A stretch of 64,000 nucleotides of DNA. Origin: an uncultured Corynebacterium sp. (GTDB lineage: Bacteria; Actinomycetota; Actinomycetes; Mycobacteriales; Mycobacteriaceae). The stretch spans positions 30,743-94,742 of the forward strand of contig NZ_CAMIFY010000003.1 in NCBI RefSeq assembly GCF_946222985.1, written 5' to 3'. Below, piece after piece: positions 45,661 to 53,322 of the stretch. Within the stretch, counting starts at the first letter, position 1. Each line of letters begins with the position of its first letter. Under the pieces are notes generated by a model. It saw nothing but the letters and a program-made list of their open reading frames with translations, made no database searches and had not been told where the DNA came from. The position numbers and the translations under genes are program-made.

Positions 45661-48075
45661 ATGACGGACCATTCCTTCTCCACCACGCGGATGACGCTGG
45701 CCGACGGCCGCGAGCTCATCTACTTCGATGACGAGCCGGATTACGTCGCCGGCCGGCGCACCCGCACCACCGTCGACGAGCGTCGGTTGCCGGAGGCGGT
45801 GACGGAGTCCGAGCTGCGCCGCGATCCGCTCACCGGGGAATGGAACGTCTACGCGGCGCATCGCATGAACCGCACGTTCATGCCGCCGGCCAACGAGAAC
45901 CCGCTGGCCCCGACTCGGCCGGGGGAGCCGCCGACGGAGATTCCGGCCGACGACTACGACGTCGTCGTCTTCGAGAACCGCTTTCCGTCGTTGTCGACGC
46001 ACATGGAGGTGCCGGACGATTTCGCCGACGCCGTCGACGGCGAGGAGCTGTTCCCGCGCCGTCCCGCCCTGGCCCGGTGCGAGGTCGTGTGCTTCACCCC
46101 GGACGTCAACGCGAATTTCCGCGATCTGCCGTACGGCCGGGCCCGCACCGTCGTCGAGGCGTGGGCGCACCGCACCCGTGAGCTCTCCGAGATCGAGGGC
46201 GTGCGCCTGGTGTTCCCGTTCGAGAACCGCGGCAAGGAAATCGGGGTGACGCTGCAGCATCCGCACGGGCAGATCTACTCGTACCCGTACCTGCCGGCCC
46301 GGGCGGCGTCGATCGTGGCGCAGTCGAAGAAGCACGAGGCGGAGACGGGACGGTCGCTTTTCGACGATCTGCTCGCCGCCGAACGTCGCTCGGGCCGCCG
46401 CATCGTGGCCGAAGGCGAGCATTTCACCGCATTCGTTCCGGCGGCCGCGAAGTGGCCGGTGGAAGTCATGCTCATGGCCAATCGGCCGGTGGCGGATTTC
46501 GCCGCGCTCACGGGCGCCGAGAAGGACGAGCTGACGCGGATGTACCTCGATCTGCTGGGCCGCATGGACCGGTTCTTCGAGGGCGTCGAGCGCACCCCGT
46601 ACATCGCGGCGTGGAATCAGGCGCCGGTCGGCGAAGATCGGGCGCACGGGCGGCTGCACCTGCAGCTGTACTCGATGATGCGCTCGCCGGGGCGCATGAA
46701 GTTCCTCGCCGGGTCCGAGTCGGGCCAGGGGGCGTGGATCTCCGACACGACTCCGGAGCGCATCGCGGATCGGTTCCGCGAGATCCGCGGTGCGACGTGG
46801 TCGCCGACGCGTGACGACGTCACGGGCGCCGCCGATGCGACGGCGCTGTTCAAGAAGGCGTTCGACGCCGAGCCCGCGGGCGTGTGGGCGGCACCGGGCC
46901 GCGTGAACCTCATCGGCGAACACGTCGATTACGCCGGTGGCATCTGCCTGCCCTTCGCGCTGTCGCAGCGCACGTGGGTGGCGGTGGCGCCGCGCGAGGA
47001 CGGCAAGTACCGCCTCGTGTCCTCGATGGGCGGGGACGATCCCCGGATCGTGGAGATCGGCGTCGACGAGGTCGGCCCGGGCAAGCCGAAGAATTGGACC
47101 GGCTACGTGGTCGGTTCCATCTGGGCGCAGCAGCAGGCCGGCATGTTGCCGGAGGACCTCGGTGGTTTCGACGTCGCCGTGACGTCGGACGTGCCGATCG
47201 GCGGCGGGCTGTCGAGTTCCGCCGCGCTGGAATGCTCGGCCGCGCTGGCCGCGCACGAGCTCACCGTCGGCCCGATCGGCGCCCCCGACGACGCGAAGGG
47301 CTTCGACGTGCGCACCGGTCTCGTCGCCGCGTGCATCAGAGCGGAAAACGACGTCGTGGGTGCGTCGACGGGTGGCCTGGACCAGCGGATTTCGCTGTTC
47401 GGGCAGGAGGGCAACGCCCTGGCCATCGATTACGCCGACGACTCGGCCGTGCAGGTCCCGTGCGATCTGCCCGCCCATGATCTGGCCGTCCTGGTCATCG
47501 ACACCAAGGCCCCGCACAGGCTGGCCGACGGTCAGTACGCCTCGCGCCGCGGGGTCATCGACGCGGTGACGGAAGGGCTGGGCGTGGGTTCGCTCCGCGA
47601 GCTCGACGACGCCGTGACCGCCGCCGCCGATTGGGCGGGGGACAACGTCCCGAATGGCGCTGACGCCGAAGAATGGGAGCGGGTCGTCGTCAAGCGCGTG
47701 CGTCACGTCGTGTCGGAGATCGAGCGCACCGCCGCCGCCATCGAGCAGCTCAAGGCGGGCGACATGGCAGGGTTCGGCGAGTCGATGTGCGCCAGCCACG
47801 CCTCGTTGCGCGACGACTACGAGGTCACCTGCCCGGAACTGGACCTTGCCGTGGACACCGCCATGGCCCACGGGGCGGTCGGCGCGCGCATGACCGGCGG
47901 CGGCTTCGGCGGCAGCGCCATCGCGCTCGTCGACGCGGGGCTCGTCCGCCCGGTCGCCGACGCCATCGCCGGCGCGTTCGCGACGGAGGGGTTCCGCCCG
48001 CCGGAGTTCCTCGTCGCGGTGCCGTCGACGGGAGCCGAACGAGTGCACGACGTCGACGGGGGAGAGTCGGCGTAG
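45661..48075 (+). CDS. galTK: Bifunctional galactose-1-phosphate uridylyltransferase / galactokinase fusion
   Basis: One 804-codon gene encodes two Leloir enzymes. Residues 1 to about 385 are GalT: FENRFPSLS, the catalytic His200-Pro-His202-Gly-Gln, and WNQAPVGEDRAHGRLHLQLYS. Residues from about 395 are GalK of the GHMP kinase family: GRVNLIGEHVDYAGG (413-427), PIGGGLSSSAALE ATP loop, TGGLDQRIS, and MTGGGFGGSAI. There is only a short linker between, and no stop or internal start. Fusing the two would channel galactose 1-phosphate. GalE is not in the window. Confidence 0.93.
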   Translation: MTDHSFSTTRMTLADGRELIYFDDEPDYVAGRRTRTTVDERRLPEAVTESELRRDPLTGEWNVYAAHRMNRTFMPPANENPLAPTRPGEPPTEIPADDYDVVVFENRFPSLSTHMEVPDDFADAVDGEELFPRRPALARCEVVCFTPDVNANFRDLPYGRARTVVEAWAHRTRELSEIEGVRLVFPFENRGKEIGVTLQHPHGQIYSYPYLPARAASIVAQSKKHEAETGRSLFDDLLAAERRSGRRIVAEGEHFTAFVPAAAKWPVEVMLMANRPVADFAALTGAEKDELTRMYLDLLGRMDRFFEGVERTPYIAAWNQAPVGEDRAHGRLHLQLYSMMRSPGRMKFLAGSESGQGAWISDTTPERIADRFREIRGATWSPTRDDVTGAADATALFKKAFDAEPAGVWAAPGRVNLIGEHVDYAGGICLPFALSQRTWVAVAPREDGKYRLVSSMGGDDPRIVEIGVDEVGPGKPKNWTGYVVGSIWAQQQAGMLPEDLGGFDVAVTSDVPIGGGLSSSAALECSAALAAHELTVGPIGAPDDAKGFDVRTGLVAACIRAENDVVGASTGGLDQRISLFGQEGNALAIDYADDSAVQVPCDLPAHDLAVLVIDTKAPHRLADGQYASRRGVIDAVTEGLGVGSLRELDDAVTAAADWAGDNVPNGADAEEWERVVVKRVRHVVSEIERTAAAIEQLKAGDMAGFGESMCASHASLRDDYEVTCPELDLAVDTAMAHGAVGARMTGGGFGGSAIALVDAGLVRPVADAIAGAFATEGFRPPEFLVAVPSTGAERVHDVDGGESA

Positions 48076-48142
48076 ACCCGGATTAGACCCGGTGCAGACG
48101 GGGCGCCGATAAAGGCAGTCGGAGTCCGACCGTGAAAAAGGG

Positions 48143-48175
48143 CCCGGTCACCGCGATGTCGCGGTGGCCGGGTTC
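48143..48175 (+). terminator. Hairpin terminator after galTK
   Basis: A 13-bp stem (48143-48155 with 48160-48172) with one G:U pair and an ATGT loop, followed by TTCTC. The weak T tract makes it a lesser terminator, but it lies 68 nt after galTK. Confidence 0.6.
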
Positions 48176-48312
48176 TCGGCGTGCGAAGGTGCGTTCGACG
48201 ACGTAGTCTGATGACGCACTCGAAAACGAGTGCGAAGAAATCAGTCGGGCCGACGGTGATCGCCGATGATTCGGGGTGGCCGGCGAACCGGGGGTTAGGG
48301 GAGATCGGGACA

Positions 48313-49095
48313 ATGCGGGGGATGGAAGACATGAAGGAAGACCGGAATTTCGGCGGTGCGGGGCGGATGGGCCGCGACATCGCGGACACGGTGCGCAAGT
48401 TGCTCAATCAGGCGGCGGACCGGGAGGGGACGCCGGAAGGGGACGCGTTCCGCGACAAGGCGTTCGCGCTCATCGCGCGGCATGGCCTGGATCCGGACAA
48501 GCTCGGTGACCCGGCGGACGCGGGGGCCCGGATGACCTCGTTGGATCTGGACATGTCCGGGTCGTACGGCAGGCAGCAGATCGGGTTGCTCAACGTGCTC
48601 GGACGGGCGCTGCACTGCGAAGTCGTCCATTGGAGCGGCCGGGCGGGTGCCGGGGCCCGCGGCACCGTCATCGGCGCGGTGCGCCACGTCGACCGCGTGC
48701 GGTTGTTGTTCTCCGTGCTGTGCCCCCACATGCTCGCGGGGGCGGCGGAACTGCGTTCGGGGTCGTCGGCGGTGACCGCGCGTTGGCGCAGGTCGTTCAT
48801 GGTCGGCTTCGCGGTGGCGGTCGGCGAGCGATTGGAAGCGCAGGAGAAGGCGGCGGCGGATCACGCCACCGCGACCACGGCGGCCGGCTCCGGCACGGGT
48901 GCGAATGCGGCCCTGGTGCTCGTGGGCGACGCCGAACGGGCCCGCGACGAGCTGCACCGCAGGTTTCCGTTGTTGCGACGGTCGACGTCGAAGGCCCGGC
49001 TCGACGGCGATGCCTTCATGCACGGCGCCGCCGCCGGCCGGAACACGGACCTGGGCCAGGAGCGGATGGGGGCCAGGCGCGCGTTGGGAGCGTGA
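48313..49095 (+). CDS. DUF2786-like hypothetical protein
   Basis: A 260-residue soluble protein. Residues 20-60 contain VRKLLNQAADREGTPEGDAFRDKA, which fits the DUF2786 N-terminal signature (lysine/alanine-rich helix ending in a KA motif). The remainder has two helical parts and no catalytic motif I know. The C-terminus is Arg/Ala-rich. The start at 48313 (MRGMEDMKED) is preferred over an upstream start at 48181. The gene follows galTK on the same strand but after a terminator, so it is likely separate. Its function is unknown. Confidence 0.7.
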   Translation: MRGMEDMKEDRNFGGAGRMGRDIADTVRKLLNQAADREGTPEGDAFRDKAFALIARHGLDPDKLGDPADAGARMTSLDLDMSGSYGRQQIGLLNVLGRALHCEVVHWSGRAGAGARGTVIGAVRHVDRVRLLFSVLCPHMLAGAAELRSGSSAVTARWRRSFMVGFAVAVGERLEAQEKAAADHATATTAAGSGTGANAALVLVGDAERARDELHRRFPLLRRSTSKARLDGDAFMHGAAAGRNTDLGQERMGARRALGA

Positions 49096-49153
49096 AACGG
49101 GCGGGCGCGGAATCGATGCCGCGCCCGCCCGTGCGTGTCCGGGTGTGCCGGTC

Positions 49154-50581
49154 CTATTCCAGTTCGATGCGCTTGCGGGTGCGCTTGACCTGAGTCGACA
49201 GGGCGATCATGACCACGCCGAACCCGACGCCGATCCACAGCGCGAAGCGGTAGCCGGCGATGGTCTCGTCGACGGCGGGAGTCGCCGACGTCGCCATGGA
49301 CGCCGTCCAGGCGGAGGCGATGGCCACGAAGGCCGCGGTGCCCACGGCGCCGAATACCTGCTGCAGCGTGTTGACCACCGCGGAGCCGTCCGGGTAGAGC
49401 TTCTCCGGCAGATCGCCCAGGCCCCACGTGAACAAGGGGGTGAACAGGAAGCCGAGGCCGATCTCGAGGATGACGTGGGCGGCGATGATCCACCACAGCG
49501 GCGTCGACAAGCCGATCAGGGCCAGGCCGAGAACGCCGAGGGTGACCAGCACGGCTCCCGGCGGCACCAGGGGGCGCGGGCCGTACTTGTCGTACAGGCG
49601 GCCGACGAACGGACCCATCAGGCCCATCATCAGGGGGCCGGGCATCAGCATCAGGCCGATGGTCAGCACCGGCACGCCGCGCAGGGCGAGGTAGAGCGGG
49701 AGGATGATGATCACGCCGAACATGGCGAGCATGCCGATCGAGAGGATCGCGGTGGACACCGCGAAGGACTTCGTCCGGAACACGCGCAGGTCCAGCAGCG
49801 CGGAATCCGTGCGCGCCAGAGAGATCTGCCGGAGGCCGAAGAGCACCAGCGACGTCAGGCCCACGGCCAACGAGATCCACAGGCCGGAACCGGCCTCGGC
49901 GCCGACGAGCGACAGCGCGTAGACGGTGACGCCGAAACCGAGGGCGGCCAGGAGCACCGAGAGCAGGTCGACGCGCTTGTCGGAACCTTCGCCGTAGTCG
50001 GGCAGCAAAACGGTGCCGATGACGAGGACGAGCGCACCGATGGGCAGCATCGTCCAGAACAGCATGTGCCAGTTGTCGCCGGCGAGCTGGAGGATCAGGC
50101 CCGACACCGTCGGGCCGACCGCGGGGGCCACCGCGATGACGATGGCCATGTTGCCCATCATCGTGCCGCGTTTGTGCTCGGGGACGAGCCGCAGGACGGT
50201 CGTCATCAGCAACGGAAGCAGCACCGCCGTGCCCGCCGCCTGAACCACGCGCCCGATGATGACGAAGGTGAAGCCGGGGGCCAGTGCGCCGATGGCGGTG
50301 CCGAGGACGAACAGGCCCTGGGACGCCATGAAAAGCTGGCGCAGCGTCAGCTTGGCGATGAGGAAGCCCGTCACCGGGATGACCACGGCCATCGTCAGCA
50401 GGAACGCCGTCGTCACCCACTGCGCCAGCGACGCGGTGATCCCGAGATCCTCCTTGATCACGGGAATGGCGACGCTCATGATCGTCTCGTTGAGGATCGC
50501 GATGAATGCCGCGGCCATGAGCACGTAGATGGCCATGTACGGGGTGCGAACGCGTGCTGCGGTGGTATCCGTGTCGGACAT
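49154..50581 (-). CDS. MFS exporter of the DHA2 family
   Basis: A 475-residue membrane protein with about 14 hydrophobic helices, the DHA2 (H+ antiporter) layout. The motif ILNETIMSVAIPVIKEDL is in helix 1, and VITGFLIAKLT-like and GRVVQAAGTAVLLPLLMTT segments follow. Such proteins export drugs or toxic metabolites; the substrate is not predictable. The ATG at 50581 has GGAAGGG upstream. A TATGTT -10 with an adjacent inverted repeat (50673-50695) gives a promoter and a possible repressor site. It is divergent from dapB. Confidence 0.88.
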   Translation of the reverse strand: MSDTDTTAARVRTPYMAIYVLMAAAFIAILNETIMSVAIPVIKEDLGITASLAQWVTTAFLLTMAVVIPVTGFLIAKLTLRQLFMASQGLFVLGTAIGALAPGFTFVIIGRVVQAAGTAVLLPLLMTTVLRLVPEHKRGTMMGNMAIVIAVAPAVGPTVSGLILQLAGDNWHMLFWTMLPIGALVLVIGTVLLPDYGEGSDKRVDLLSVLLAALGFGVTVYALSLVGAEAGSGLWISLAVGLTSLVLFGLRQISLARTDSALLDLRVFRTKSFAVSTAILSIGMLAMFGVIIILPLYLALRGVPVLTIGLMLMPGPLMMGLMGPFVGRLYDKYGPRPLVPPGAVLVTLGVLGLALIGLSTPLWWIIAAHVILEIGLGFLFTPLFTWGLGDLPEKLYPDGSAVVNTLQQVFGAVGTAAFVAIASAWTASMATSATPAVDETIAGYRFALWIGVGFGVVMIALSTQVKRTRKRIELE

Positions 50582-50672
50582 GCGCCCTTCCTTGGCCCCG
50601 TGATGAGGGCCGACGACGACGGGGGAATCGGGGTGATCCGGCGGCGCGGCGTCGGTGGTCGCCGGTCGGCCC

Positions 50673-50689
50673 GATTCGAGAACCGAATC
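50673..50689. promoter_or_regulatory. Inverted repeat at the MFS exporter promoter
   Basis: A perfect inverted repeat GATTCG-N5-CGAATC lies just downstream of a minus-strand -10 box, where a transcription start would be, so it could be a repressor site. No cognate regulator gene is adjacent. Confidence 0.4.
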
Positions 50690-50695
50690 AACATA
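50690..50695 (-). promoter_or_regulatory. -10 box of the MFS exporter gene
   Basis: TATGTT on the minus strand, 17 nt downstream of a weak TGGCAT -35. The predicted leader is about 100 nt and begins inside the inverted repeat. Confidence 0.4.
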
Positions 50696-50765
50696 CGCCC
50701 ATGTCATTCGCGATGCCAGTCGCCGAGGAAACGGCGGGTCGACGACGACGGCGGGCCGTGCGGCC

Positions 50766-50771
50766 TACAGT
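50766..50771 (+). promoter_or_regulatory. -10 box of the dapB-thyX operon
   Basis: TACAGT, 73 nt before the dapB ATG. No -35 element is recognisable. The dapB leader has an SD-like GAAGAGGGG some 16 nt before the start. Confidence 0.35.
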
Positions 50772-50844
50772 GGGGACCACTGCTTTACGACCACGAAGAC
50801 GGCACGTCGACGGACGTGCGCGAAGAGGGGAGTGCCACGAAAAC

Positions 50845-51603
50845 ATGGGCAACATCAAGGTCGGCGTGCTCGGCGCCAAGGGAAAGGTCGGTTCCACCAT
50901 CTGCGAGGCCGTCGAGGCCGCCGACGACCTGGAATTGGTCGCCGGGCTCGACGCCGGCGACGATCTCTCCGCGCTGGTCGATTCCGGCGCGGAAGTCATC
51001 GTCGACTTCACCCAGCCCGACGCGGTGATGGACAACCTCGAGTTCTGTCTGTCCAACGGCATCCACGCCGTCGTCGGCACCACCGGTTTCACGCCCGAAC
51101 GCCTCGACCAGGTCCGCGAGTGGATCGACGCGGGGGAGGAGGGACGCAAGTCCAACGTCCTCATCGCCCCGAACTTCGCGATCTCCGCCGTGCTGACCAT
51201 GCGATTCTCCGAGATCGCCGCGCCGTACTTCGAGTCGGCCGAGGTCATCGAAATGCACCACCCGCACAAGAAGGACGCCCCCTCGGGAACGGCGATCCAC
51301 ACCGCGGAGGGCATCGCGCGTGCGCGCCGCGAGGCGGGAATGGGCGCCCAGCCCGACGCCACGGAGCAGGCGCTGGACGGCTCCCGCGGCGCCGACGTCG
51401 ACGGGGTGGCCGTGCACGCGGTGCGCATGACCGGCGCCGTCGCGCACGAAACCGTCATCTTCGGCACCGAAGGCCAGTCGCTGACCATCAAGCAGGACTC
51501 CTACTCCCGCACCAGTTTCGTGCCCGGCGTCCTCGTCGGCGTGCGCAAGATCGGCGAGCACGACGGCCTGACCGTCGGCCTCGAGTCCTACCTCGGCCTG
51601 TAG
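50845..51603 (+). CDS. dapB: 4-hydroxy-tetrahydrodipicolinate reductase
   Basis: DapB reduces HTPA to tetrahydrodipicolinate with NAD(P)H in the lysine and meso-diaminopimelate pathway. The nucleotide loop is GVLGAKGKVGSTI (residues 7-19). The catalytic signature EMHHPHKKDAPSGTA carries the proton-donor histidine and Lys. The 252-residue length is typical. An ATG at 50845 is used. thyX follows by 10 nt, and dapA lies 813 nt downstream. Confidence 0.96.
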   Translation: MGNIKVGVLGAKGKVGSTICEAVEAADDLELVAGLDAGDDLSALVDSGAEVIVDFTQPDAVMDNLEFCLSNGIHAVVGTTGFTPERLDQVREWIDAGEEGRKSNVLIAPNFAISAVLTMRFSEIAAPYFESAEVIEMHHPHKKDAPSGTAIHTAEGIARARREAGMGAQPDATEQALDGSRGADVDGVAVHAVRMTGAVAHETVIFGTEGQSLTIKQDSYSRTSFVPGVLVGVRKIGEHDGLTVGLESYLGL

Positions 51604-51613
51604 GGGGCCGGAC

Positions 51614-52366
51614 ATGTCCGAAATCGTGGGACTGAACGCCACCCTCATCGCGTCGACCCGGTTCGACCCGCCGGCCGACGTCGATTGGGGCACCGACGCC
51701 GACGGCGGGGAAGCGCTGATCGAATTCGCCGGGCGCGCCTGCTACGAGACGTGGGACAAGCCCAACCCCCGCACCGCGACGAACGAGGGCTACCTCCGCC
51801 ACGTGCTCGAAGTGGGGCACGCGAGCCTGTTCGAGCACGCGTCCGCGTCCATCTACGTTCGCGGCCTGTCGCGGTCGTGCTCGCACGAGCTGACCCGGCA
51901 CCGGCACTTCTCGTTCTCCCAGTTGTCCCAGCGATTCGTGCCGGACTCCGGCAACCGCGTCGTGGCCCCTGCGGCGATCGCGGAGGACCCGGAGCTGCTG
52001 GCGCTGTTCGAGGGCGCCGTCGACCAGTCGCGCCACGCCTACCACGAGCTGCTCGACGCGCTCGAGGAGAAATGGGGCGACGAGCCCAACGCGCTGTTGC
52101 GGCGCAAGCAGGCGCGGCAGGCCGCCCGATCGGTCCTGCCCAACGCCACGGAAACACGTATCGTGGTCACCGGCAATTACCGATCGTGGCGCCATTTCAT
52201 CGGAATGCGCGCCACGGAACATGCGGATGCGGAGATCCGGGCGCTGGCGGTGGCGTGCCTGCTGGAGTTGCAGGCGGCCGCGCCGAAGGCGTTCGGGGAT
52301 TTCGAGATCAGCCGCCTGCGCGACGGCTCGGTCGTCGCGTCGAGCCCTTACGCATTTGAAGGATAA
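51614..52366 (+). CDS. thyX: Flavin-dependent thymidylate synthase
   Basis: ThyX makes dTMP from dUMP with FAD and methylene-THF, giving THF. The family motif RHRHFSFSQLSQR fits RHRxxSxxxxSxR exactly. A second conserved region, SVLPNATETRIVVTGNYRSWRHFIGMR, is near residues 175-205. The length of 250 residues fits. It lies between dapB and dapA, as in mycobacteria, where thyX and dapA adjoin. The product's role in the lysine context is only positional. Confidence 0.95.
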   Translation: MSEIVGLNATLIASTRFDPPADVDWGTDADGGEALIEFAGRACYETWDKPNPRTATNEGYLRHVLEVGHASLFEHASASIYVRGLSRSCSHELTRHRHFSFSQLSQRFVPDSGNRVVAPAAIAEDPELLALFEGAVDQSRHAYHELLDALEEKWGDEPNALLRRKQARQAARSVLPNATETRIVVTGNYRSWRHFIGMRATEHADAEIRALAVACLLELQAAAPKAFGDFEISRLRDGSVVASSPYAFEG

Positions 52367-52416
52367 ATCCGGGGCGCCTCCGTGCCCCGCGGACTGGAAC
52401 AGGTAGCCTTTCAACA

Positions 52417-53322
52417 ATGACCACTGGATTCGCTTCGAACCGAGGCGTCGATGCCTTCGGCACCGTCGCCGTCGCAATGGTGACCCCGTTTGACGCGGAT
52501 GGCGCTCTGGACGTCGACGCAGGCGTTCGGCTGGCCGGACACCTGATCGACAACGGGTGCGATTCGCTCGTTCTCGCCGGCACGACCGGCGAGTCCCCGA
52601 CGACTTCGACCGACGAGAAGCTGGAGCTCCTGCGCGCGGTGCGCGCCGAGCTCGGCGACGACGTCACGTTGATCGCCGGTGCGGGCACCAACGACACCGC
52701 TTCGTCCATCGAACTCGCCAAGGCCTCGGCCGAGGCGGGCGCGGACTCGCTGCTGGTGGTTACTCCGTATTATTCGAAGCCGAGCCAAGAGGGTCTCTAC
52801 CGCCACTTCACCGCCGTCGCCGACGCGACGGACCTGGAAGTGTGCCTGTACGACATCCCGCCGCGCTCGGTCATTCCGATCAACACGGACACTCTTTACC
52901 GTCTCGCGGAGCATCCGCGCATCACCGCCGTCAAGGACGCCAAGGGCGACCTCGGCGCGGCCGCGGAGATCATCGCCAACACCGATCTGGCCTGGTACTC
53001 GGGTGACGACGTCGTCAACCTGCCCTGGCTGTCGATCGGCGCCACCGGATTCATTTCCGTCATCGGACATGCCGCCCCGCGCAAGCTCGCGGACGTGCGC
53101 GCGCAGTTCGACGCCGGCGACCTGATCGCCGCTCGCGAGACCCACGCTTCCATGACCCCGCTCTTCCACGCCCAGGCTCGCCTGGGTGGGGTGAGCTTTG
53201 CCAAGGCAGCCTTGTCGCTGCAGGGCATTCAGACAGGAGACCCCCGTTTGCCTCAGATTTCACCAGACACGGAGCAGCGTGAGCTGCTCGCCGCCGATAT
53301 GCGAGAGGCCGGTGTTCTTTAA
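52417..53322 (+). CDS. dapA: 4-hydroxy-tetrahydrodipicolinate synthase
   Basis: DapA condenses pyruvate and aspartate semialdehyde, the first step of the DAP/lysine branch. The Schiff-base lysine is Lys173 (AVKDAKGD). The GTTGESPT motif and Tyr in PYYSKPSQEG are present. A length of 301 residues is normal. A TAGCCT -10 (52404-52409) is 7 nt before the ATG, consistent with leaderless transcription. The stop abuts the rnj start with no gap. Confidence 0.96.
   Translation: MTTGFASNRGVDAFGTVAVAMVTPFDADGALDVDAGVRLAGHLIDNGCDSLVLAGTTGESPTTSTDEKLELLRAVRAELGDDVTLIAGAGTNDTASSIELAKASAEAGADSLLVVTPYYSKPSQEGLYRHFTAVADATDLEVCLYDIPPRSVIPINTDTLYRLAEHPRITAVKDAKGDLGAAAEIIANTDLAWYSGDDVVNLPWLSIGATGFISVIGHAAPRKLADVRAQFDAGDLIAARETHASMTPLFHAQARLGGVSFAKAALSLQGIQTGDPRLPQISPDTEQRELLAADMREAGVL

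Noticed and set aside
52367..52416. Terminator between thyX and dapA
   Set aside because: Only a 6-bp CGGGGC/GCCCCG stem without a T tract; too weak to call.
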